NCBI RefSeq assembly: GCF_014648995.1
Contig: NZ_BMSE01000002.1
Span: 806,001 to 870,000 of the forward strand
Length of the DNA stretch: 64,000 bases
Source: Streptomyces massasporeus
GTDB lineage: Bacteria; Actinomycetota; Actinomycetes; Streptomycetales; Streptomycetaceae
Direction of reading: 5' to 3'
The notes under the pieces were generated by a model that was not told the origin of the DNA, searched no databases, and saw only the letters and a list, made by a program, of their open reading frames with translations. The translations under genes were made by a program, and so were the position numbers. Each line of letters begins with the position of its first letter. Positions within the stretch are counted from its first letter, which is position 1. Of this stretch, positions 17,216-25,384 are shown piece after piece.

Positions 17216-18031
17216 CTACAGCTCCGCGAGCACCGCGTCCGTGAAGGCCGGCCACGCCTCGGTCGCCCAGGGCCCGAACGCCCGGTCCGCCAGGGCCACG
17301 CAGGCCGCGCCCGCGTCCGGGTCGATCCACAGGAACGTACCGGACTGCCCGAAATGCCCGAACGTGCGCGGTGAGGACGAGGAGCCCGTCCAGTGCGGCG
17401 ACTTGGAGTCGCGGATCTCGAAGCCGAGCCCCCAGTCGTTGGGATTCTGGTGGCCGTACCCCGGCAGGACGCCCTTGGTGCCCGGACAGTGCACGGTCAT
17501 CGCCGAGGCGACCGTGCGGGGGTCCAGCAGCCGCGGCGCCTGCACCTCGGCCGCGAACCGCAGCAGGTCCTCCACCGTCGACACCCCGTCCTTGGCCGGG
17601 GAGCCCTCCAGGGTCGTCGAGGTCATGCCCAGCGGCTCCAGCACGGCCTGCCGCAGGTACTCCCCGAACGGGATGTCGGTGGCCTTCGCCACATGGTCGC
17701 CCAGCTGTTCGAAGCCGGCGTTGGAGTACAGCCGCCGCTCCCCGGGCGGGGCCGTGACCTTGTGCTCGTCGAAGGCGAGGCCCGAGGTGTGCGCGAGCAG
17801 GTGCCGGACCGTCGACCCGGTGGGACCCGCCGGCTCGTCGAGCTCGACGGCCCCCTCCTCGTATGCCACGAGCACCGCGTAGGCGGCCAGCGGCTTGGTC
17901 ACCGACGCGAGCCGGAACCGCTGCGCGGCCGGCCCGTGGGTGCCGAGGACCGTGCCGTCCGCCCGTACGACACCCGCCGCAGCGGTGGGAACCGGCCAGT
18001 TATCGATCAACGCGAGGCTCTTCAGCGACAT
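17216..18031 (-). CDS. Class C beta-lactamase-fold serine hydrolase
   Basis: 271-aa member of the beta-lactamase/penicillin-binding-protein-like hydrolases. Motif 1 SVTK (nucleophile Ser, Lys base) in FRLASVTKPLAAYAV; motif 2 YSN in RRLYSNAGFEQLG; motif 3-like HFGQSG near the C-terminus. No signal peptide is seen, so it is probably a cytoplasmic esterase or peptidase-type hydrolase, not a resistance enzyme. ATG at 18031, followed downstream on the complementary side by the pirin stop. Confidence 0.88.
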   Translation of the reverse strand: MSLKSLALIDNWPVPTAAAGVVRADGTVLGTHGPAAQRFRLASVTKPLAAYAVLVAYEEGAVELDEPAGPTGSTVRHLLAHTSGLAFDEHKVTAPPGERRLYSNAGFEQLGDHVAKATDIPFGEYLRQAVLEPLGMTSTTLEGSPAKDGVSTVEDLLRFAAEVQAPRLLDPRTVASAMTVHCPGTKGVLPGYGHQNPNDWGLGFEIRDSKSPHWTGSSSSPRTFGHFGQSGTFLWIDPDAGAACVALADRAFGPWATEAWPAFTDAVLAEL

Positions 18032-18049
18032 GCGTTCGAGCCTATGCGC

Positions 18050-18520
18050 TCAGAGCGCGAGCTCCAGCAAAGGGTCGGGCTTGGGGCGGAACCCGAGGGA
18101 GACGTACAGCGGCTCCGCCTCCGGTGACGCGGTGAGCTGCACGCGCCGGGCACCGCGCTCGCGGAACCACTCCAGCAGCGTGGTCATGCAGGCCCGCGCA
18201 TACCCGCGGCGCCTGGCGTCCGGGTCGGTGGCGACGCTGAACACGAAACCCACCATGCCCTGCGGGTCGCCGGCCTTGCCGATGCGGTAGTCGATCGTCC
18301 CGGCCACCAGGCAGGCCAGCGCCCCGGGCCGCTCCGGGTGGTCCACGACGAACGCCGTGAAGTCCCCGTCCGGGTCGCCCAGTTTGACCCGCAGGGTGGG
18401 CAGGGACTCCCCGTGCCAGGCGATGGAGGGGTCGGCGGCGAACATCGAGTCGATCATGATCTGGCGCAGGCGCAGGACTTCTTCGGCGTCCTCGGGCAGG
18501 GCGCGACGAACAACACTCAT
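18050..18520 (-). CDS. GNAT-family N-acetyltransferase
   Basis: 156-aa acetyltransferase fold. The acetyl-CoA pyrophosphate loop is visible as DPDARRRGYARACMTTLLEW, followed by RVQLTASPEAEPLYVSLGF, the usual C-terminal strand-helix. The substrate is unknown. ATG at 18520. It lies 18 bp from the beta-lactamase-fold gene on the same strand, so probably co-transcribed, and is divergent from the MerR operon. Confidence 0.87.
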   Translation of the reverse strand: MSVVRRALPEDAEEVLRLRQIMIDSMFAADPSIAWHGESLPTLRVKLGDPDGDFTAFVVDHPERPGALACLVAGTIDYRIGKAGDPQGMVGFVFSVATDPDARRRGYARACMTTLLEWFRERGARRVQLTASPEAEPLYVSLGFRPKPDPLLELAL

Positions 18521-18580
18521 GAGTCCGTACGCTAACCAGCCGGATCAGGAAACGTCCTGCCGATTTCTTACCGTCGGCGC

Positions 18581-18611
18581 TTGCTTGGAGTGCACTCCAA
18601 GGTTCTAGCGT
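18581..18611 (+). promoter_or_regulatory. MerR-type promoter with perfect palindromic operator
   Basis: -35 TTGCTT (18581-18586) and -10 TAGCGT (18606-18611) are 19 bp apart, the over-long spacer typical of MerR-controlled promoters. The spacer holds CTTGGAGTGCACTCCAAG (18584-18601), an 18-bp perfect palindrome. The ATG of the merR gene lies 7 nt after the -10, so the message is probably leaderless. Confidence 0.85.
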
Positions 18612-18618
18612 TGGGGCC

Positions 18619-19086
18619 ATGACGGTGATGGAGACCACGGGGACCAGGACCGATACCTGCGCCGGCCCGACGCAGCAGCAGAACCGGCGCCCGGACGGTG
18701 ACGACCACTACACGATCAGCGAGGTCGTCGCCTTCACCGGCCTGACGGCACACACCCTGCGCTGGTACGAGCGCATCGGCCTGATGCCGCACATCGACCG
18801 GTCCCACACCGGCCAGCGCCGCTACACCAACCGCGACCTCGACTGGCTCGACCTCGTCGGCAAGCTCCGCCTGACGGGCATGCCGGTCGCGGACATGGTC
18901 CGGTACGCGGAACTGGTGCGCGAGGGCGACCACACCTACGGCGAGCGCTTCGAACTGCTCCAGACGACCCGCGAGGACGTCCTGGCCAGGATCGACGAAC
19001 TCCGGGGCACGCTCGCCGTGCTCGACCGGAAGATCAGTTTCTACGCGGACGCCGGGCGTGCCCTGGCGTCGGAGAGGTCCCGATGA
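18619..19086 (+). CDS. MerR-family transcriptional regulator
   Basis: 155 aa. The winged-helix DNA-binding domain is at residues 34-105 (YTISEVVAFTGLTAHTLRWYERIGLM...GQRRYTNRDLDWL), followed by a long dimerisation helix. The effector tail is short and lacks Cys residues, so it is not a metal sensor of the MerR/CueR type; it resembles regulators that control aldo-keto reductases or dehydrogenases. ATG at 18619 sits 7 nt after its promoter. Its stop overlaps the reductase start (ATGA), so the two are translationally coupled and autoregulated from one palindrome. Confidence 0.92.
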   Translation: MTVMETTGTRTDTCAGPTQQQNRRPDGDDHYTISEVVAFTGLTAHTLRWYERIGLMPHIDRSHTGQRRYTNRDLDWLDLVGKLRLTGMPVADMVRYAELVREGDHTYGERFELLQTTREDVLARIDELRGTLAVLDRKISFYADAGRALASERSR

Positions 19087-20099
19087 CGGACGGCAGGATC
19101 ACGACGGCGAAGCTCGGCGACCACGGTCCCGAGGTGAGCGTCCAGGGCCTGGGCTGCATGGGCATGAGCTTCGGCTACGGCCCCTCGGACGCGGACGCGT
19201 CCCGGGCCACGCTGGAACGGGCGCTCGAACTGGGCGTCACTTTCTACGACACGGCCGACGCGTACGGCGCCGGCGAGAACGAGCGGTTCCTGGCGCCCTT
19301 CTTCAAGGCCCACCGCGACGAGGTCGTCATCGCGACCAAGTTCGCTCTGTCGATACCCCCGGACGACCCGACGCGCCGTGTCATCCGCAACGACCCGCCC
19401 TACATCCGCCAGGCCGTCGAGGCGAGCCTGAAGCGCCTGGACGTCGACGCCATCGACCTCTACTACATGCACCGGCGCGATGTGAACGTGCCGATCGAGG
19501 AGAGCGTCGGCACCATGGCCGACCTGGTCCGCGAGGGCAAGGTCAAGCACCTCGGCCTGAGCGAGGTCACGGCCGGTGAACTGCGCGCCGCCCACGCCGT
19601 CCACCCCATCGCCGCCGTGCAGTCGGAGTGGTCGCTGTTCAGCCGCGACATCGAGACGCACGTCGTCCCCGCGGCCCGCGAGCTGGGCGTGGCCCTCGTC
19701 GCGTACTCACCCCTCGGCCGCGGCTTCCTCACCGGCTCCTTCACCAACGCCGACCAGGACCTGAGCGACGGCGACTTCCGCCGCCAGCAGCCCCGCTTCA
19801 CCGGCGACAACGCCACGGCGAACGCGACCCTGCTGGAGCTGATCCGCTCGGTGGCCAAGGCCCATGACGCGACCCTCGGTCAGACGGCCCTGGCCTGGGC
19901 CCAGCAGCAGGCGACGATCCACGACCTCCCGGTCATTCCGATCCCGGGCACCCGCAAGCCCTCCAGGGTCGAGGAGAACACGGCGGCGACCAGGATCGTC
20001 CTGACCGGCGAGCAACTGGACCTGCTGGACGGCATAGCGGCCCAGGTGGCGGGCACGCGGTACGCGGACATGACCTTCACCTCGGCAGGCAGGGAGTAG
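19083..20099 (+). CDS. Aldo/keto reductase
   Basis: 338-aa NADPH-dependent aldo-keto reductase of the YakC/AKR13-like group. (beta/alpha)8 barrel with GLGCMGMSFGYG at the N-terminus, catalytic Asp-Tyr in FYDTADAYGAGENE, Lys in VVIATKF, and His in YYMHRRD; the cofactor region IPIPGTRKPSRVEEN is near the C-terminus. Reduces aldehydes or ketones; the natural substrate is unknown. Coupled to the upstream MerR gene by a 4-nt overlap, so it is probably induced by the electrophile or aldehyde that gene senses. Confidence 0.93.
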   Translation: MTDGRITTAKLGDHGPEVSVQGLGCMGMSFGYGPSDADASRATLERALELGVTFYDTADAYGAGENERFLAPFFKAHRDEVVIATKFALSIPPDDPTRRVIRNDPPYIRQAVEASLKRLDVDAIDLYYMHRRDVNVPIEESVGTMADLVREGKVKHLGLSEVTAGELRAAHAVHPIAAVQSEWSLFSRDIETHVVPAARELGVALVAYSPLGRGFLTGSFTNADQDLSDGDFRRQQPRFTGDNATANATLLELIRSVAKAHDATLGQTALAWAQQQATIHDLPVIPIPGTRKPSRVEENTAATRIVLTGEQLDLLDGIAAQVAGTRYADMTFTSAGRE

Positions 20100-20103
20100 T
20101 GAA

Positions 20104-20200
20104 GCGCCCCCAGGGGCGCGCCCTCAGGGGCGCGGGACTGTGTCGATGTGCGGCTCCGCCGCGTGGGCGCGATCAACCACGCACGAACCCGCGCCCGCCC
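20104..20200. repeat. Divergent copy of Streptomyces-type intergenic repeat
   Basis: GCGCCCC-CA-GGGGCGC hairpin (20104-20119), then GGGGCGCGGGACTG from 20127 and a tract with CGGCTCCGCCGCGTGGGCGC. The beginning resembles the 19-bp repeat elsewhere in the window, without GAAC. It fills the convergent gap between the reductase and DUF4429 genes. Boundaries are approximate. Confidence 0.5.
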
Positions 20201-20221
20201 ACGGCGAGATCCCGGCAGATG

Positions 20222-21064
20222 CTAAAGCTCCGCCAACAACTCGGCCTTTTTGACCGAAAACTCCTCATCCGTCACCAACCCGGCCTGATGTAGCTCACCC
20301 AGGTGACGAATGCGCTCGGCGATGTCCGCGGGATCCCGCCGCGGCGCGGGCACGGCGGCCACCGGACTCGACGTCCGCACCGCCGCCAACACCGCGGCGG
20401 CGAACGGCAGCGACTCGTGCACGGGGCCGTACCCCAGCCCGAACACCACCGCCGCGGGATCCTGATCGGCTTGGGTCCCCGACACTCCCGCATCCCGGCG
20501 CAAAAGCCGCAAATGCCCCTCGAAGACCTCCGGCGACCGCCACTCCACGCCGTTCAGCTCCCCGACGGAGAAGCTCTGGTCGCCGGCCTTCCACTTCGCC
20601 GACGACGCCCCCGTCCAGAACCACCGGAAGTTCACGGTGCGTCCGTCGAAGGTCGCCTTCCCGTCGTACGCCTTGAACGACAGCGGCCCCTCGGGCGGCT
20701 TCACGAGGAAACGATCGGCGGGCCCGGACTCCGTCAGCAGACCCCGCAGTTCGTCGGCGTAGTACTCCGCGAGGACTTCCCGGTCGGCGGGCAGCACCAG
20801 CCGGTACGGGTCGACGTTCTCCTTCAGCTGACCGGCGGCCGCCTCCAGCAACGGGTCCGCCCCGGGGCGCGGCTCCACGCGCAGGACCACCGTGCCGCGT
20901 TTCCCGCGGGTCAGCGTCACCCCGGCGATCGCCTCCAGGGGCACACGGCGTTCCCCGAGGGCCTGGAAGAGCTTGGGTGCTCGAATCCCCCGTTCATAGC
21001 GGATGCACACGGAGTCGGACTCGAACTCCCAGGCGGCATGAAATCCGGCCAGCACGTCACCCAT
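20222..21064 (-). CDS. DUF4429 protein with C-terminal SHOCT domain
   Basis: 280 aa. Two DUF4429 repeats (about residues 1-110 starting GDVLAGFHAAWEFESDSV, and about 125-230 starting LSFKAYDGKATFDGRTV) and a C-terminal SHOCT oligomerisation motif (IAERIRHLGELHQAGLVTDEE...KKAELL). Both domains are of unknown biochemical function; SHOCT is usually linked to membrane or oligomer tethering. The ATG at 21064 was chosen because it starts the first repeat; an ATG at 21085 is also in frame. No signal peptide or membrane segment. Confidence 0.87.
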   Translation of the reverse strand: MGDVLAGFHAAWEFESDSVCIRYERGIRAPKLFQALGERRVPLEAIAGVTLTRGKRGTVVLRVEPRPGADPLLEAAAGQLKENVDPYRLVLPADREVLAEYYADELRGLLTESGPADRFLVKPPEGPLSFKAYDGKATFDGRTVNFRWFWTGASSAKWKAGDQSFSVGELNGVEWRSPEVFEGHLRLLRRDAGVSGTQADQDPAAVVFGLGYGPVHESLPFAAAVLAAVRTSSPVAAVPAPRRDPADIAERIRHLGELHQAGLVTDEEFSVKKAELLAEL

Positions 21065-21139
21065 GCGGCTCATCGTATGCGGCACGAGCTCCTCCGTCCC
21101 CCTTCCGAGCAGACCGCAATTTCTTCGCCTCTACGCGCG

Positions 21140-22348
21140 TCAGGCCGCCGCCGTGCCGGACAAACCGGTACGGCAGACGCCGTCTTCGTGCGCGCAGTGC
21201 ACCGAGCGGTATGCGCCAACGCCGATCTCTGCGAAATTGAACAGACTTGCCGTGCCCGGCTCGAAGTAGCCCGCGTGGCCCTTCGCGCCCTCGGCCGACA
21301 GCACCCGCGCCCCGAAGCCGGCGGACACCGGATCGGCGCCGTGGCCCAGCCCGCCGACCTCCAGGTAGGGCACGTCCTGGATCCAGTCGTCGGAGTCCCG
21401 CATCGCCCACACCCGGGCACCGGTGTGCAGCTGGGCGGCCTTCTCGACCCGCATGCCGGGGCTGCCCGCCACCGCGATGTCGGACACCCGGCCCGGCAGT
21501 GAGTGCGCGGCGACCCCGCACACCACGGAGCCGTAGCTGTGGCAGAACAGCGAGACGGACGAGTCGCCCGGCAGGGCCCGCATGAGGGCGTTCAGCCGTA
21601 CGGCCCCCTCCTCGGCACGCATCGCCGTGGCCGAGTCGATACCGAGTCCGCTGGGCGCCGTGTAGTCGGCCCAGGCGATCACGGCCGTACGGGTCGAGGG
21701 GCTCACCTTCCGCTCGGCCGCGTACAGGGACTTGGCCATGCCGACGGGCGCGGAGTACTTGCGGTCGGTGCGCTGGAAGGTGAGCAGGTTGGTGTCGACG
21801 CCGGGCACGACGACCGAGACCCGCTCGGCCCTGCGCAGGTTGCCGAACACCTCCGCCACCCGGCCCGAGCCTTCCGGGTCGAACGCCAGGATGTGACGGC
21901 CCGGCTCCATGAGGTCCTCGAAGCGGTGCATCCTGCGGCCCGCCTCGTGCTGCCCGGCCGGGGTGAGGCGCTCGTCGTGCATGCGTTCCCGCTCGACCTT
22001 GCGCGCCTTGGCGAGCGCGAGATGGTTGGCGCGGTAGCGCACCTCGACCGGCGCGCCGTTCATGTTGCCCACCGCGAGCGGGTACGTGCGGATCAGGGTC
22101 GAACGGTCCTGCTCGGTGAGCGAGGAGAAGAAGCGGGCGAGCTTCGTCGGCTCGGACTGCGGGTCCGGCAGCTTGTGCCCGCCGATCCGGCCGTGCTCCC
22201 AGGCGGAGAGCGAGGCTTGGAGCGGCGTGGCGCCCCGCTGGTTGCGCAGGGCCGTCCAGCCGGTGGTCGCCAGCATCACGAACACGACGGCCAGAGCGAG
22301 CAGTGCGCGCCAGACGTTCAGTTGCGGGGAGGTGTCGAAGGAAGTCAC
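21140..22348 (-). CDS. DUF1023 alpha/beta-hydrolase, membrane anchored
   Basis: 402 aa. One N-terminal membrane segment at about residues 13-33 (ALLALAVVFVMLATTGW), then an extracytoplasmic alpha/beta-hydrolase domain of the DUF1023 family. Nucleophile elbow is FCHSYGSVV; VSVVVPGVDTNLLTF and VIAWADYTAPSGLG precede it in the expected order. GTG at 22348. The C-terminal end has two Cys residues (VHCAHEDGVC) that could form a disulfide outside the cell. Substrate unknown; actinobacterial members are often called secreted lipases or esterases without proof. Confidence 0.86.
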   Translation of the reverse strand: MTSFDTSPQLNVWRALLALAVVFVMLATTGWTALRNQRGATPLQASLSAWEHGRIGGHKLPDPQSEPTKLARFFSSLTEQDRSTLIRTYPLAVGNMNGAPVEVRYRANHLALAKARKVERERMHDERLTPAGQHEAGRRMHRFEDLMEPGRHILAFDPEGSGRVAEVFGNLRRAERVSVVVPGVDTNLLTFQRTDRKYSAPVGMAKSLYAAERKVSPSTRTAVIAWADYTAPSGLGIDSATAMRAEEGAVRLNALMRALPGDSSVSLFCHSYGSVVCGVAAHSLPGRVSDIAVAGSPGMRVEKAAQLHTGARVWAMRDSDDWIQDVPYLEVGGLGHGADPVSAGFGARVLSAEGAKGHAGYFEPGTASLFNFAEIGVGAYRSVHCAHEDGVCRTGLSGTAAA

Positions 22349-22421
22349 TGAAAGGACACACTAGGAGAACGAGAGGGTCTCGCGTTAACCAAGTGACTGG
22401 GATCACGTTTCGGTGGAGGGG

Positions 22422-23054
22422 CTAAGGGGACTGCTCCGCACGCCAGTTCCCGGCCAGTGCGGGACCCACTTGATCCAGGTATGTCGTGGTGAGTTCGCGC
22501 ATTCCGTCGAGGGTGACGTCGTCCCCCGCGGACCACAACCGTTCGGTGACGCGAATCACCCCGCCGAAGAGGGCCACGACGATCCTCGGCCGGGGGTCCG
22601 CGTCCACGTCGAGACCCTCGCGCTCGGCGATGATGCCGGCGAGCTGCTCCTCCAGCTCCGCCGAGCGCCGCAGATGGGCGGCGAGCAGTGCGGGCGTGGA
22701 CTCGATCACCCGGTAGACGCGCATGTGGAGGTCGATCGGCACGAGCTCCTCTACGGCCTCGTTGATCGCGTCCCAGCTCTCCAGCACGGCCCGGCGCAAC
22801 GCCTCCAGCGGCACCTCGCCCGGCGGGCGGGTGCGCAGGGCCTCGACGACGAGCGTCTCCGCCAGGCGCGGCACGAAGAACGCCGTCTCCTCCTTGCCGG
22901 CGAAGTAGCGGAAGAAGGTGCGCTGCGAGACGTCCACGGCGGCGGCGATGTCGTCGACGGTCGTTTCCTCGTACCCGCGCGTGGCGAACAGTTCCAGCGC
23001 GGCCCGCAGCAGTGCGTCCCGGGTGCGCCGTTTCTTGCGTTCGCGCAGGTTCAA
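22422..23054 (-). CDS. TetR-family regulator, probable repressor of the divergent efflux pump
   Basis: 210 aa. N-terminal HTH: LRAALELFATRGYEETTVDD..VDVSQRTFFRYFAGKEE. The TTG start at 23054 has GAGAGG at spacing 6; an ATG slightly upstream runs into a stop. The C-terminal ligand domain resembles AcrR-like C-terminal helices. The divergent MFS gene starts 115 bp away and the two promoters share overlapping -35 boxes around one inverted repeat, so joint repression is likely. Ligand unknown, presumably a pump substrate. Confidence 0.91.
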   Translation of the reverse strand: MNLRERKKRRTRDALLRAALELFATRGYEETTVDDIAAAVDVSQRTFFRYFAGKEETAFFVPRLAETLVVEALRTRPPGEVPLEALRRAVLESWDAINEAVEELVPIDLHMRVYRVIESTPALLAAHLRRSAELEEQLAGIIAEREGLDVDADPRPRIVVALFGGVIRVTERLWSAGDDVTLDGMRELTTTYLDQVGPALAGNWRAEQSP

Positions 23055-23111
23055 GACATGCCTCTCATCCGAAGTGTTCTCGCAGTTCAGGCTATACGGG
23101 GATGTCGTGTC

Positions 23112-23163
23112 AGTTACCGACTAGTGAATTGGTTTGTCAATTGTCAGTGGCTGTCATTAGCCT
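23112..23163. promoter_or_regulatory. Overlapping divergent promoters with inverted repeat
   Basis: Rightward: TTGTCA (23134-23139), 18 bp, TAGCCT (23158-23163), ATG 6 nt later. Leftward: TTGACA (complement of 23135-23140), 17 bp, GTAACT (complement of 23112-23117). Inverted repeat AATTG-N6-CAATT at 23127-23142 covers both -35 boxes and is the best operator candidate for the TetR protein. Confidence 0.65.
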
Positions 23164-23169
23164 CGCGGT

Positions 23170-24789
23170 ATGACTAGTCAGACCACCATCGACACGACGG
23201 GGTCGGGGGGCAAGGTGCCGGCCTCGCCCTCGGACGCGACGCCGGGCAAGGGGCTGCGCGGGCACCCCTGGCTCACCCTCATCACCGTCGCTGTGGGGGT
23301 CATGATGGTGGCCCTCGACGGCACCATCGTGGCCATAGCCAACCCGGCGATAGGCAAGGACCTGGGGGCCTCCTGGTCGGATCTCCAGTGGATCACCAAC
23401 GCCTACTTCCTCGCTCTCGCCGTCTCCCTCATCACCGCCGGCAAGCTCGGTGACCGTTTCGGTCATCGGCAGACCTTCCTCATCGGCGTGGCGGGCTTCG
23501 CCGCCTCCTCGTGCGCCATCGGGCTGTCCAAGGGCATCACGGCGGTCATCGTCTTCCGCGTCTTCCAGGGCCTGTTCGGCGCGCTGCTGATGCCGGCCGC
23601 GCTCGGCCTGCTGCGGGCCACGTTCCCGGCCGAGAAGCTGAACATGGCGATCGGCATCTGGGGCATGGTCATCGGCGCGTCGACCGCGGGCGGCCCGATC
23701 CTCGGCGGCGTGCTCGTCGAGCACGTCAACTGGCAGTCGGTGTTCTTCATCAACGTGCCGGTCGGTGTCCTCGCCGTCGTCCTCGGCGTGCTGATCCTGC
23801 TCGATCACCGTGCCGAGAACGCCCCGCGCTCCTTCGACCTCCTGGGCATCGCCCTGCTGTCCGCCGCGATGTTCTGCCTCGTCTGGGCATTGATCAAGGC
23901 CCCCGAGTGGGGCTGGGGCGACCTGAAGACCTGGGCGTTCATCATCGTTTCGCTCGTCGGCTTCGGACTCTTCGCCGTCTGGGAGACGAAGGTGAAGGAG
24001 CCGCTGATCCCGTTGGCGCTCTTCCGCTCCGTCCCGCTGTCGGCGGGAGTCGTCCTCATGGTCCTGATGGCCATCGCCTTCATGGGCGGCCTGTTCTTCG
24101 TGACGTTCTACCTCCAGAACGTGCACGGGATGAGCCCGATCGACGCCGGTCTGCACCTGCTGCCGCTCACCGGCATGATGATCGTCGGCTCCCCGCTCGC
24201 CGGCGTGATGATCACCAAGCTCGGCCCGCGTATCCCGCTGGCGGGCGGCATGGCGTTCACCGCGATCGCCATGTACGGCATGTCCACGCTCGACGCGCAC
24301 ACGGGCAGCGGTGTCATGTCCGTATGGTTCGCCCTGCTCGGCCTCGGCCTCGCACCGGTCATGGTCGGCGCCACCGAAGTCATCGTCGGCAACGCCCCGA
24401 TGGAGCTCTCGGGCGTCGCGGGCGGTCTCCAGCAGGCCGCCATGCAGATCGGCGGCAGTCTGGGTACGGCCGTGCTGGGCGCGGTCATGGCGTCCAAGGT
24501 CGACAGCGAGTTCGCCGGCAACTGGGCGGATGCCGGGCTGCCGCCGCTCACCCCGGCCCAGTCCGAACAGGCCGCGCTGAGCGTCCAGCAGGGGGCCGCC
24601 CCGGTGCCCCCGGGCACGCCCGAGCAGATCGCCGCGAAGATCACCGAAGTCGCGCACACCACGTTCATCGACGGCATGAGCCTGGCCTCCCTGACGGCCG
24701 CGGGCGTGGCGGCCGTGGCCGTGTTCGTCGCGTTCCTCACCAAGCGCGGTGAGAACGCGGAAGCCGGCGCGGGCGCGGCGCACATCTGA
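23170..24789 (+). CDS. MFS drug:H+ antiporter, DHA2 (EmrB/QacA-like) family
   Basis: 539 aa with 14 predicted membrane segments, the DHA2 hallmark. Motif A-like GKLGDRFGHRQTFLIG follows TM2; TM1 has MVALDGTIVAIANPAIGKDL, and motif C-like GPILGGVLVEHVNW lies in TM5. Exports toxic or hydrophobic compounds in exchange for protons. ATG at 23170 lies 6 nt after a -10 box, so leaderless. Divergent TetR regulator suggests substrate-inducible expression. Substrate not deducible. Confidence 0.93.
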   Translation: MTSQTTIDTTGSGGKVPASPSDATPGKGLRGHPWLTLITVAVGVMMVALDGTIVAIANPAIGKDLGASWSDLQWITNAYFLALAVSLITAGKLGDRFGHRQTFLIGVAGFAASSCAIGLSKGITAVIVFRVFQGLFGALLMPAALGLLRATFPAEKLNMAIGIWGMVIGASTAGGPILGGVLVEHVNWQSVFFINVPVGVLAVVLGVLILLDHRAENAPRSFDLLGIALLSAAMFCLVWALIKAPEWGWGDLKTWAFIIVSLVGFGLFAVWETKVKEPLIPLALFRSVPLSAGVVLMVLMAIAFMGGLFFVTFYLQNVHGMSPIDAGLHLLPLTGMMIVGSPLAGVMITKLGPRIPLAGGMAFTAIAMYGMSTLDAHTGSGVMSVWFALLGLGLAPVMVGATEVIVGNAPMELSGVAGGLQQAAMQIGGSLGTAVLGAVMASKVDSEFAGNWADAGLPPLTPAQSEQAALSVQQGAAPVPPGTPEQIAAKITEVAHTTFIDGMSLASLTAAGVAAVAVFVAFLTKRGENAEAGAGAAHI

Positions 24790-25027
24790 CGGTCCCCGGC
24801 GGTTCGTTCCCTCATCAGGGTGAACGCGGCCGCCGAACCCTCCCCTCCGGCCCGCGCCGCAGGTCACAGTGGGTCAAGTCCTCCGCAGGACATGGAGGAC
24901 GGACGCTGCGGCGCGCTGCCGGAGGGGGGTGGCGCGCAGGCAGCGGGATTAACGCGCACCGACGGGGTACCCGTCATGTCATACCCGAAGAGAACCCCAA
25001 CCGATCGAGGGTTTACGGGAGTTGATG

Positions 25028-25333
25028 ATGGCGAGCTTCGGACACGGCACGCGCAGGCACCCCCGCTCACGTGGCCGGACGTGGTCACGGGCCGGGACGG
25101 ATCGCGCGACACTCGGACTCATCGGAGTCATCTGCGCCGTTGCAGGCTTCTTCGTGCTGGGGATCGTGCTCGGTCCCGCCGCGATGGTCTGCGGCTGGCT
25201 CGCCATGGGCCGCGCGTGGTCGGGCTCCCGCCCCACCGCGGCCGTCGTCGCCCTGGTCCTGGGCGCCATCGACACGCTCCTGGCCATCATCTGGCTGTCC
25301 GGAGCGGCCACACCGGGCATGGGCATGTTCTGA
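25028..25333 (+). CDS. DUF4190-type small membrane protein
   Basis: 101 aa with an Arg-rich N-terminus (about 25 residues) and two hydrophobic segments, about 30-55 (LGLIGVICAVAGFFVLGIVLG) and 70-95, typical of DUF4190. Function unknown. ATG at 25028 has GGGAG at spacing 6; the adjacent ATG at 25025 is equally in frame. The 238 bp upstream, between the MFS stop and this gene, contain no other convincing gene. Ends at a hairpin shared with the convergent K+ channel. Confidence 0.8.
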   Translation: MASFGHGTRRHPRSRGRTWSRAGTDRATLGLIGVICAVAGFFVLGIVLGPAAMVCGWLAMGRAWSGSRPTAAVVALVLGAIDTLLAIIWLSGAATPGMGMF

Positions 25334-25356
25334 CCCGGGTGAAGAATGTGGGAAGA

Positions 25357-25380
25357 GCCCCCGGCCGCCTGGCCGGGGGC
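25357..25380. terminator. Bidirectional hairpin between DUF4190 and K+ channel genes
   Basis: GCCCCCGGCC (25357-25366), 4-nt loop, GGCCGGGGGC (25371-25380): perfect 10-bp stem between convergent stops. Confidence 0.85.
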
Positions 25381-25384
25381 CCTC

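Noticed and set aside
17216..18031. Secreted beta-lactamase resistance enzyme
   Set aside because: No signal peptide, and the third motif is HFGQSG; a general hydrolase is more likely.
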